Assembly: GCA_963769765.1 (NCBI GenBank)
Contig: CAVYNA010000004.1
Span: 310,001 to 374,000, forward strand
DNA length: 64,000 bases
Reading direction: 5' to 3'
DNA from: Bog-756 sp963769765
GTDB taxonomy: Bacteria > Actinomycetota > Acidimicrobiia > Acidimicrobiales > RAAP-2
A model generated the notes under the pieces. The model searched no databases, had not been told where the DNA came from, and was given only the letters and a program-made list of their open reading frames with translations. A program made the translations under genes and the position numbers. The first letter of the stretch is position 1. Every line of letters starts with the position of its first letter. Below, one piece after another: positions 55,673 to 64,000 of the stretch.

Positions 55673-56662
55673 TCACGGGTGGGCCGCGTCCCGAAGCGAC
55701 ACCAGCCGGTCGACGCCGTGCGTCGCGCACCAGCGTGCGAGTCCCTCGAGCACGGTGAGCGGAGCGCGGGGGTCGCGGAAGGTCGCGGTCCCGACCTGGA
55801 CGGCGTCCGCGCCTGCCATCACCAGCTCGACCGCGTCCTCACCACAGGTGACGCCGCCGACCCCCACGATGGCCGCGTCGGGGAACGCGTCACGCACGTC
55901 GTAGACCGCGCGCAGCGCGATCGGTCGGATCGCGGGCCCGGACAGACCGCCACCCGCGCCACCCGAGCCGAGCACCGGCCGCCGCGACTCCGCGTCGATC
56001 GCCATGGCGAGCACGGTATTGACGAGGACGACCCCATCGGCACCGGCCCCGAGGGCCGCGCCCGCGATCTCTGCGATGTCGGCGACGGTCGGACTGAGCT
56101 TCACGAAGGCCGGAAGCCCGGGACAGTGCTCACGGACCGCGGCGACGACCTCGGCGGTAGCCGACGGCGAGTGGGCGAACATGCGTCGGCGGTCCTCGAG
56201 GTTCGGGCAGCTCACGTTCACCTCGATCGCCACGGGTCCCGCGAGTCCGACCAGTTGCGCGGCGGATGCGGCGAACTCCGCGACACGCCGCCCCCAGATG
56301 CTGACGACGACACGCGCACCGACCGCGACGAGTCGCGGGAGGTCGTCGCGTATCCACGCGTCGAGCCCGGGGCCCTGGAGCCCCACGCTGTTGAGCATGC
56401 CCGACGGCGTCTGGTGGACCCTCGGTGCGGGATTGCCCGGCCACGCCTCGACGGTCAGCGACTTCACGACCACGGCGCCGAGCTCTGCGAGTGGCACGTA
56501 CGCGGCGAGCTCGTCGGCGTGCCCGGCGGTGCCCGACGCGGTCATCACCGGGTTGGGGAGCTCGAGCCCGCCGAGGCGCACCCGGAGGTCGACGCCACCG
56601 AAGCTTGCGGATCCGTGCTCACCGGAGCGGGCGGCGCTCCCGCTCCGCCAGCGTTGTCTCAC
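55673..56662 (-). CDS. pyrD: Dihydroorotate dehydrogenase, class 1B type
   Basis: The 329-residue flavoprotein oxidises dihydroorotate. It has LPNPVMTASGTAGH at the N-terminus, NSVGLQGPG, EVNVSCPN with the class 1B catalytic cysteine, and AIVGVGGVTCGEDAVE at the phosphate site. Class 1B enzymes normally need PyrK to pass electrons to NAD; no pyrK is in this operon. The GTG at 56662, four bases after the carB stop, is the likely start. It is the last gene of the pyr operon. Confidence 0.9.
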   Translation of the reverse strand: MRQRWRSGSAARSGEHGSASFGGVDLRVRLGGLELPNPVMTASGTAGHADELAAYVPLAELGAVVVKSLTVEAWPGNPAPRVHQTPSGMLNSVGLQGPGLDAWIRDDLPRLVAVGARVVVSIWGRRVAEFAASAAQLVGLAGPVAIEVNVSCPNLEDRRRMFAHSPSATAEVVAAVREHCPGLPAFVKLSPTVADIAEIAGAALGAGADGVVLVNTVLAMAIDAESRRPVLGSGGAGGGLSGPAIRPIALRAVYDVRDAFPDAAIVGVGGVTCGEDAVELVMAGADAVQVGTATFRDPRAPLTVLEGLARWCATHGVDRLVSLRDAAHP

Positions 56663-56666
56663 CGCG

Positions 56667-59600
56667 TCATCGCCGGTGGTACTCCTGGAGCGACCGCACG
56701 GTGAGCGGGTGGCGCGACCAGTCGGTGATCCCGGCTGCGGCCGCCCGTGCCGCGGCAACTGTGGTGAGGCACGGGACGAGGTGCTCGAGCGCGGCGGCGC
56801 GGATGTGCTCGCCGTCCGCCCGAGGACCGCGCCCGCGGGGCGTGTTGACGACGAGCTGCACCTTGCCGCCTGCGATGAGGTCGACCGCGTCGGCGCCCTC
56901 GCCGCGGTCGCCGACCTTCGCCACCACCGTCGAGACCGCAATGCCGTCGGCCTCGAGCATCGCGGCGGTGCCCGACGTCGCCGCGAGCTCGAACCCGAGG
57001 GCGGCGAAGCGCCGTGCTGCCTCGAGGCCTGCGGTCTTGTCCCGGTCGGCGAGGGAGAAGAAGACCGTGCCCGTGTCGGGGAGCCGGTTGCCGGCGGCCA
57101 TCTGGCTCTTCGCGAAGGCGAGGCCGAAGGTCGTACCGATCCCCATGACCTCGCCGGTCGAGCGCATCTCGGGACCGAGCAGCGTGTCCACCCCGCGGAA
57201 GCGGTTGAAGGGCAGCACCGCCTCCTTGACGGAGACGTGGCCGCCGACCGGCTCGACGAGCAGACCTTCCCTGCGGAGCTCGGCCAACGTCGCGCCGACC
57301 ATGACCCGTGCGGCCACCATCGCGACCGGCACCCCGGTCGCCTTCGCGACGAACGGGACGGTCCGCGACGCGCGCGAGGGTTGGCCTCGAGCACGTAGAC
57401 CCGGTCGTCCTTGACGGCGAACTGCACGTTGCAGAGGCCCCGCACCTGCAGCGCCTCCGCGATCGTCCGCACGTGCCGTTCGAGCTCGGCGACGACGTCG
57501 GCTCGAAGCGTCTGCGGGGGCAGAGCGCAGGCCGAGTCGCCCGAGTGCACCCCGGCGGCCTCGACGTGCTCCATCACGCCGCAGATCACGACCTCGCCGG
57601 TCGCGTCCCGTACGGCGTCGACGTCGACCTCGATGGCGTCCTCGAGGAAGCGGTCGACGAGCACCGGCCGCTCACGGGTGACACCACCTTCGCGGCCGAG
57701 CGCGCCCCCGATTGCCGACATCGCCTCGACGGAGGAGACCAGGTGCTCGTCGTCGTAGACGATCTCCATCGCCCGGCCGCCGAGGACGTAGGACGGGCGG
57801 ACCAGCACCGGGTAGCCGATGCCGTGGGCGACCTGGACGGCCTGGGCGGCGGTCGAGGCGGTTCCGCCCGGAGGCTGGGGGATCCCGAGACTGGCGCAGA
57901 GCTCGTTCCACCGCTCGCGGTCCTCGGCGAGGTCGATCGACGCGGGCGACGTGCCGAGGACGAGCTCCTCGGGGATGTCCGCCGCGAGCTTGAGCGGCGT
58001 CTGCCCGCCGAGGCTGACGATGATCCCGACCAGGCGGCCGGCACCGATCGAGGCGCGCTGTTCCGCCTCGATGACGTCGGCGACGTCCTCGGCGGTCAGC
58101 GGTTCGAAGTAGAGCCGGTCAGAGGTGTCGTAGTCGGTCGACACCGTCTCGGGATTGCAGTTGACCATCACGGTCTCGAACCCCGCCGCCCGCAACGCGA
58201 AAGAGGCGTGGACACAGCAGTAGTCGAACTCGATCCCCTGTCCGATGCGGTTCGGTCCCGAGCCGAGGATGATCACCCGCGGCCTGTCCGACGGCCGGAT
58301 CTCGCTCTCGTCCTCGGTGGTCGAGTAGTGATACGGCGTACGCGCTTCGAACTCCGCACCGCAGGTGTCCACCGTCTTGAACGTCGCGACCACCCCGGCG
58401 GCGGTGCGGTGCGCACGGACGTCGTCCGCGGACGTGCCCGGGCCGAAGAGATGGGCCAGCTGCGCGTCGGAGAACCCGAGCCGCTTCAGCCCGCGCCAGG
58501 TGCGGCGATCGAGGTCCGCCGCGGTCACCCCGAGGGTCGCCTGGAGCCCGAGGGCCATGTGCGCGTCGGCGATCTTCGCCAGCTCGGAGAGGAACCAGGG
58601 ATCGATGCCGGTCGTCCTGGCGAGCTCTTCGACCGGGACGCCACGCCGCAGCAGCGCTTCGAGCTGGAAGATCCGGTCGGGCGTGGCGATCGCGACGCGG
58701 TCGGCCAGCTCCTCTGTGCGCTGGTCCTCGAGGGAAGTGCCGGCCGGATCGGCGTTGAGGCCCATCCGGCCCTGCTCGAGGGAGCGCACGGCCTTCTGCA
58801 GGGACTCCGGGAAGGTCCGGCCGATTCCCATCACCTCACCGACCGACTGCATCCGCGTGCCGAGGACGTCGACTGAGCCGGGCAGCTTCTCGAAGGCCCA
58901 TCGCGGGATCTTCGTCACCACGTAGTCGATGGTCGGCTCGAACGAGGCCGGGGTGGCACGAGTGATGTCGTTGGTGATCTCGTCGAGCCGGTAGCCGACG
59001 GCGAGCTTCGCCGCGATCTTGGCGATGGGGAACCCCGTCGCCTTCGACGCGAGTGCGGACGATCGCGAGACCCTCGGGTTCATCTCGATGATGGTCTGGC
59101 TGCCGTCGGTCGGGTCGACCGCGAACTGCACGTTGGACCCGCCCGTCTCCACCCCGACGCGGCGGATGCAGGCAAAGGCCGCATCGCGCATCGTCTGGTA
59201 CTCGACATCGGTGAGCGTCTGCGCCGGGGCGACCGTGATCGAGTCGCCGGTGTGGACGCCCATCGGATCGAAGTTCTCGATCGAGCAGATCACGACGCAG
59301 TTGTCGGCGCGGTCGCGCATCACCTCGAGCTCGAACTCCTTCTGGCCGGCGATCGAGCGCTCGACCAGCACCTCGCCGATCGGCGACGCGTCGAGGCCCT
59401 CCCCCGCCAGCCGGACCAATGCGTCGAGGTCGCCGGCGATGCCGGTTCCCGCGCCGCCGAGGATGTAGCTGGGCCGCACCATCACCGGGCAGCCGATGCG
59501 CTCGCCGATCGCGACGGCCTCGTCGAGCGAGTAGGCGAACCCCGACTGCGGGACGGCGAGGCCGATGCCTTCCATGGCCTCCTTGAAGCGCTCGCGGTCC

Positions 59601-59980
59601 TCGGCCGTCGCGATCGCCTCGGGGTCCGCCCCGATGACCTCGACACCGAACCGGTCGAGATCGCCCCGTTGGGCGAGGGCCATGGTGAGGTTGAGGGCGG
59701 TCTGCCCCCCGAGGGTGGGCAACAGCGCGTCGGGCCGTTCGCGCTCGATGATCGCAGCCAGGACGTCGGGGACGAGGGGCTCGACGTAGGTCCGGTCGGC
59801 CATCGCCGGGTCGGTCATGATCGTCGCCGGGTTCGAGTTGGCGAGCACGACCCGGTAGCCCTCTTCCGCGAGGACCCGGCAGGCCTGGGTGCCCGAGTAG
59901 TCGAATTCGCAGGCCTGACCGATCACGATCGGGCCCGAGCCGATCACCAGGATCGATTCGAGGTCGTCGCGTCGTGGCAT
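56667..59980 (-). CDS. carB: Carbamoyl-phosphate synthase large chain, with an apparent frameshift
   Basis: The synthase of about 1,100 residues has two ATP-grasp halves and a C-terminal MGS-like allosteric domain. From 59980 the frame reads LVIGSGPIVIGQACEFDYSG through the second half to VYVLEANPRA at about 57385. The continuation SRTVPFVAKATGVPVAMVAA and onward to SLQEYHRR is in another frame. Removing one CG from a CGCGCGCG tract restores the canonical NPRASRTVPF exactly. All other regions are intact. It starts one base inside the carA stop. Confidence 0.9.
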
Positions 59981-61125
59981 CAGCCCGCCCGGTCGCGCAG
60001 CTGCACTCTGCGCGACGCGCTCGCCGAGGCGTCCATGGCGTCCCGGAACCGGTCGAAGAGGTAGCGGGCGTCGTGTGGCCCCGGGCCCGCCTCGGGGTGG
60101 TACTGCACGCTGAAGAGTGGCGCGTCCGACCATGCCAGGCCCTCGATCACCCCGTCGTTGAGGTTGACGTGGGTGACCGCCGCGTCCGGCAGCGTCCCGT
60201 CGGCCACCGCGTAGTTGTGGTTCTGCGAGGTGATCTCGACCCGACCGCTCTCCACGTTTCGCACCGGGTGGTTCCCGCCGTGGTGCCCGAACGGCAGCTT
60301 GAAGGTGGCCGCCCCGAGCGCGGTCGCGAGCAACTGGTGACCGAGGCAGATCCCGAAGACAGGCACCGAGCCGTGCTCGGCCACGATGCGGATCTCCGTG
60401 GCGATCGCGCCGAGTGCCGCAGGGTCGCCCGGTCCGTTGGAGAGGAAGACGCCGTCGGGCTCGCGGGCGAGCACGTCCTCACCGGAGGTCGACGCGGGGA
60501 CCACCTCGACGGTGGCGAGCTCGCCCAACTGGCGCAGCATGGCTTCTTTGATGCCGAAGTCGTACGCGACGATGCGGTAGGGACCTGTCCCCCTGGTGTA
60601 GGTGGAAGGAGCGGTCACCTCCGAGACGAGATCGCGTCCATCGGTGCCGGCAGCCGCACGCGCCGCTGCGGTGAGCTCCGCCTCCCCGGTCGTCCCGAAC
60701 GCGCAGGGCATCGCCCCGTGGTCGCGCAGGTGCCTCGTGAGGCGACGCGTGTCGATCCCGGTGATGGCCGGGAGCCGGAAACGCCGCAGGTACGCGTCGA
60801 GGCTCCCGGTCGAGCGCCAGCTGCTGGGTCGGTCGTTGAGGTCCCGGACGACGATCCCGCGGCAGTGCGGACGGGGCGCCTCGTCGTCGTCGGGGTTGAC
60901 CCCGTAGTTGCCGATGTGGGGATAGGTGAACGCGATGACCTGGCCGGCGTACGAGGGGTCGGTGATCACCTCCTGGTAGCCGGTGAGGACCGTGTTGAAC
61001 ACGGCCTCGCCCGTCGCCAGCCGCACCTCGGCGAGGGCACCCGCGGCCTCCCCCTCGAAGACCTCGCCGTCGGCGAGCACGAGGAGGGCCTCGTCGCGCC
61101 GGACGGTCCCGAGCCGGTCGGTCAC
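59980..61125 (-). CDS. carA: Carbamoyl-phosphate synthase small chain
   Basis: The 381-residue glutaminase subunit releases ammonia for CarB. The N-terminal part has GEAVFNTVLTGYQEVITDPSY; the class I amidotransferase part has FGICLGHQLLA with the catalytic cysteine and QYHPEAGPGPHD. The GTG at 61125 overlaps the pyrC stop (GTGA). Confidence 0.95.
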   Translation of the reverse strand: MTDRLGTVRRDEALLVLADGEVFEGEAAGALAEVRLATGEAVFNTVLTGYQEVITDPSYAGQVIAFTYPHIGNYGVNPDDDEAPRPHCRGIVVRDLNDRPSSWRSTGSLDAYLRRFRLPAITGIDTRRLTRHLRDHGAMPCAFGTTGEAELTAAARAAAGTDGRDLVSEVTAPSTYTRGTGPYRIVAYDFGIKEAMLRQLGELATVEVVPASTSGEDVLAREPDGVFLSNGPGDPAALGAIATEIRIVAEHGSVPVFGICLGHQLLATALGAATFKLPFGHHGGNHPVRNVESGRVEITSQNHNYAVADGTLPDAAVTHVNLNDGVIEGLAWSDAPLFSVQYHPEAGPGPHDARYLFDRFRDAMDASASASRRVQLRDRAG

Positions 61126-62432
61126 CGCTGCGCCTCGCCGTCCACGACCACCGGGTCGCCGTCGAAGACGGTGTGCCGGACCCGACCGGTCAACGTGCGC
61201 CCGGCGTAGGGGGTGTTGCGGCTGAGGCTCGCGAGTGCGCCGGGATCGACCTGCCAGCGCGTCGAGGGATCGATGACGCACAGGTTGGCGGCCACGCCTG
61301 CCACGAGGGGCCCGCCATGGGCTCCACCCGACGCGCGGTCGAGCCCGGCAATCGCGGCCGGCTGCCAGCTGAGCAGGGCGAGCACGCGCTCGAGTGGGAG
61401 GTCGAGCTCCGAGAGCGTCACCGCGAGCGCGGTCTCGAGACCGAGCATGCCGGGTGGCGCTTCGTCGAAGGGGAGGTCCTTGAGCTCGGGGGCGTGCGGC
61501 GCATGGTCCGTCGCGACCGCGTCGAGCGTGCCGTCGACGAGCGCTGCCGCGACCGCGGCGACGTCGTGGGCCGGCCGCAGCGGTGGATTGACCTTGAAGG
61601 TCGGGTCGAAGGCGGCCACCAGCTCGTGGGAGAGCGCGAAGTGGTGGGGTGCCGCCTCGGCCGTGACGGAGGCGCCCTCGGCCTTGGCGCGGCGCACCAG
61701 CTCGACCGAGACGGCCGTGGAGAGGTGCAGGAGATGGAGACGTGCCCCGGTCTCACGGGCGAGCGCGAGGTCGCGGGCGACCATCACCTCCTCGGCGAGT
61801 GCCGGGGTGCCCGGAAGTCCCAGCCGGCTCGACCAGTCGCCCTCGTGCATCGCCCCCTCCCCGGCGAGTGAGCGGTCCTCGCAGTGCTGGGCGAGCGTCA
61901 CCCCGATGCCGGCCGCATACTGCAGCGCGCGGCGCATCACCCCGGCCGACTGGACTCCCGTGCCGTCGTCGGTGAAGAGGCGGACCCCGAGGGCGGCGAG
62001 CTCGGCCATGGGAGCCAGGCGCTCACCGGCCCGTCCGACCGTGATCGCACCGGCGGCGGCGACCTCTGCCGTGGCGCCGCCTGCGAGCTCGAAGAGGTTC
62101 CGGACCGCCTCCGCCGAGTCCAGCGGCGGATCGGTGTTGGGCATCGCGACCACCGCGGTGAAGCCCCCGAGGGAGGCGGCACGCGTGCCCGTCTCGATGG
62201 TCTCGGAGCCCTCCCCGCCCGGCTCGCGGAGATGCGTGTGGAGGTCGACGAGCCCCGGGGACACTGCGCACCCGCCCGCATCGAGGATCCGGGCGCCGCG
62301 GGGTACGTCGAGATCCGCGCCGACATCCACGATGCGACCGTCCTCGAGCACCAGGTCGCCGCGACGGGTTCCCGTCGCGTCGACGAGTGTCCCACCGCGG
62401 ACCACCAACCTCGCCGGTGCGCGCTCAGGCAA
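61122..62432 (-). CDS. pyrC: Dihydroorotase
   Basis: The 436-residue metal-dependent amidohydrolase closes carbamoyl aspartate. The DLHTHLREPG motif gives the first two metal histidines; MPNTDPP, the LHLLHLST histidine and VATDHAPH complete the site. Length fits the class I (bacterial) type. It overlaps the pyrB 3' end by eight bases. Confidence 0.95.
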   Translation of the reverse strand: MPERAPARLVVRGGTLVDATGTRRGDLVLEDGRIVDVGADLDVPRGARILDAGGCAVSPGLVDLHTHLREPGGEGSETIETGTRAASLGGFTAVVAMPNTDPPLDSAEAVRNLFELAGGATAEVAAAGAITVGRAGERLAPMAELAALGVRLFTDDGTGVQSAGVMRRALQYAAGIGVTLAQHCEDRSLAGEGAMHEGDWSSRLGLPGTPALAEEVMVARDLALARETGARLHLLHLSTAVSVELVRRAKAEGASVTAEAAPHHFALSHELVAAFDPTFKVNPPLRPAHDVAAVAAALVDGTLDAVATDHAPHAPELKDLPFDEAPPGMLGLETALAVTLSELDLPLERVLALLSWQPAAIAGLDRASGGAHGGPLVAGVAANLCVIDPSTRWQVDPGALASLSRNTPYAGRTLTGRVRHTVFDGDPVVVDGEAQR

Positions 62433-63397
62433 CGGGGTCGACCTCCCCCTTGGGATGGGCGAGCCAGAGGAAGAGGACCGCCATCCGGACCGCCACGCCG
62501 TTGGCCACCTGGTCCGTGATCAGGGCCGCGGGCAGCTCGGCCACTTCCGAGGCGATCTCGACCCCGCGGACCATCGGTCCGGGATGGAGGATCACCGCCC
62601 CCGGGGGCAGCATCGCCGCGCGCCGGGCGTCGAGGCCGAAGCCGGTCGTGTACTCACGGAGCGACGGGACGAACCGACCGCTTCCGCGCTCGGCCTGGAG
62701 GCGGAGGAGGGAGACGACGTCGGCCTTCGCCAGCACCTCGTCCAGGCGGTGGCTGACCGAGGCGATCGGCCAGCCCTCGAGCGACGGAGGGAGCAGGGTG
62801 GCGGGCGCCACCAGGGTGACCTCTGCACCGAGCGCCGCGTACGCGGCGATCAGCGAGCGGGCCACGCGGCTGTGACGGACGTCGCCCACGATCGCCACGC
62901 GGAGGCCGTCGAACGCGGCGAGTCCCTCCTCGTCGCCGCCGAGCGCGTGGCGAACCGTGTAGAGGTCGACCAGCGCCTGGGTCGGGTGCTGGTGCCAGCC
63001 GTCGCCCGCATTGATCACGACACACCGGTCGACCCAGCGCGCGACCTGGGCGGGGACGCCGGAGCTGCGGTGCCGGACGATGACGGCGTCGATTCCGATG
63101 GCCTCGATCGTCTCGACGGTGTCGCGGAGCGACTCGCCCTTGTTGAGGGAGGAGGCACCTGCCGCAAAGGAGAGTACGTCCGCGGACAGCCGCTTCGCGG
63201 CCGTCTCGAACGACATCCGCGTCCTCGTCGAGTCCTCGAAGAAGAGGGTCGCGACGGTCCGGCCCCGCAGGGTCGGCACCTTCGGGTTCGCCCGCCGCCG
63301 CGACCTCGGCGAAGGAGTCCGTGACCCGCAGCACCTCGGCGATCGACCCGGCATCGAGGTCGTCGATGCCGAGCAGGTGCGGGGGCAGGTCGCTCAC
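62425..63397 (-). CDS. pyrB: Aspartate carbamoyltransferase, with an apparent frameshift
   Basis: The catalytic chain of about 323 residues joins carbamoyl phosphate and aspartate. The start MSDLPPHLLGIDDLDAGSI reads from GTG 63397 (overlapping the pyrR stop) to SFAEVAA near 63290. The rest, from NPKVPTLRGRTVATLFF through the STRTR loop, HPTQALVDLY and HPGPMVRGVEI, reads in another frame. One extra base in a GCGGCGGCGGGCG tract explains it. No pyrI is needed in this type. Confidence 0.9.
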
Positions 63398-63963
63398 TTG
63401 CCGACCAGCTCTCCGATGGAGACCCCTTCCTCGGAGACGTCGACCATCTCGTCGCGGCTCGTCGGCAGGTTCTTGCCGATGTAGTCGGGTCGGATCGGCA
63501 GCTCGCGGTGGCCGCGGTCGACCATCACCGCGAGCTCGACGCGCTGGGCCCTCCCGTACTCACCGAGGGCGTTGAGCGCGGCCCGGATGGTCCGGCCGGT
63601 GAACAGGACGTCGTCGACGAGGACCACCGTCCGACCGGTCAGGTCGACGCCGATGTCGGTCGCCGCTTCGGGGAGCACCGGCCGCAGTCCGATGTCGTCA
63701 CGGTAGAACGCGACATCCAGGGTGCCCACCGGGACCGTCGCGTCCTCGACCTCGGCGAGCGTGTCCGCGAGCCGCTGCGCGATCGCGACGCCGCCGGTCT
63801 GGAGACCGACCAGCACAACCGCCTCGAGTCCGCGATTCCGCTCGGCGATCTCGTGGGCCATGCGGGTGATCGCTCGCCGGACGTCGTCCGCCGACATCAC
63901 CTGGGCCCTCGGGACGAACACGGCACCCCGCGGTCGGGTGTGACTGCGCTCGCGTTCGGCCAC
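63394..63963 (-). CDS. pyrR: PyrR bifunctional regulator / uracil phosphoribosyltransferase
   Basis: The 189-residue protein binds uridine nucleotides and pyr mRNA. The PRPP motif reads VVLVDDVLFTGRTIRAAL; the C-terminal NLPTSRDEMVDV block carries RNA- and nucleotide-contact residues. It is the first gene of the operon. Its leader, where a PyrR binding loop would be expected, is cut off 37 bases upstream by the window end. Confidence 0.94.
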   Translation of the reverse strand: MAERERSHTRPRGAVFVPRAQVMSADDVRRAITRMAHEIAERNRGLEAVVLVGLQTGGVAIAQRLADTLAEVEDATVPVGTLDVAFYRDDIGLRPVLPEAATDIGVDLTGRTVVLVDDVLFTGRTIRAALNALGEYGRAQRVELAVMVDRGHRELPIRPDYIGKNLPTSRDEMVDVSEEGVSIGELVGK

Positions 63964-64000
63964 GACGTCCTCCTGTCCGTTCGGGCCTCACGGGACCCGC

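Overview
The window is GC-rich actinobacterial DNA. The 16S sequence, the argCJBDFRGH cluster, the mIHF-gmk-rpoZ-coaBC-metK-priA order and the abundant secreted repeat proteins fit class Acidimicrobiia best. That placement is inferred from recognition of the sequence; no search was run. Almost all genes after 19 kb lie on the minus strand in tight operons whose stop and start codons overlap by 1-4 bases.

Layout. 1-12.9 kb: the end of an MFS transporter, an SGNH-type secreted protein, a DUF1015 protein, a lipoprotein with Cys-pair repeats, a DUF1697 protein, the 2-oxoacid:ferredoxin oxidoreductase korAB, a class I aldolase with a TPR-like partner, and efeO-efeB (haem/iron peroxidase system). 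13.0-19.4 kb: one complete rRNA operon read leftward (16S-23S-5S), with promoter, boxA-like element, processing stems and terminator. Its 23S gene is split by a 707-base group I intron at E. coli position 1931, which carries a LAGLIDADG homing endonuclease gene. 19.5-21.3 kb: ECF sigma factor, anti-sigma factor and lipoprotein. 21.4-29.9 kb: the arginine operon argC-J-B-D-F-R-G-H. 30-32.5 kb: a large secreted repeat protein and a small unknown gene. 32.5-38.4 kb: infC-rpmI-rplT-TrmH-family methyltransferase-pheS-pheT. 38.6-40.9 kb: DUF1844 protein and a second MFS transporter. 40.6-47.3 kb: def, fmt, rpe, ribD, ribBA, ribH, hisG and a cold-shock-like gene. 47.4-53.1 kb: mihF-gmk-rpoZ-coaBC-metK-priA. 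53.2-55.7 kb: 5-oxoprolinase genes pxpA and a fused pxpBC. 55.7-64 kb: the pyrimidine operon pyrR-pyrB-pyrC-carA-carB-pyrD.

The most notable element is the intron-interrupted 23S rRNA gene, where the endonuclease frame doubles as parts of the ribozyme core. Next come four apparent frameshifts in three essential genes (pheT twice, carB, pyrB). All lie in short GC repeats or G runs and look more like sequencing or assembly indels than decay. Third, several genes (gmk, priA and a TrmH-family gene) have no ATG, GTG or TTG ahead of their conserved domains and appear to start at CTG; infC may start at ATA.
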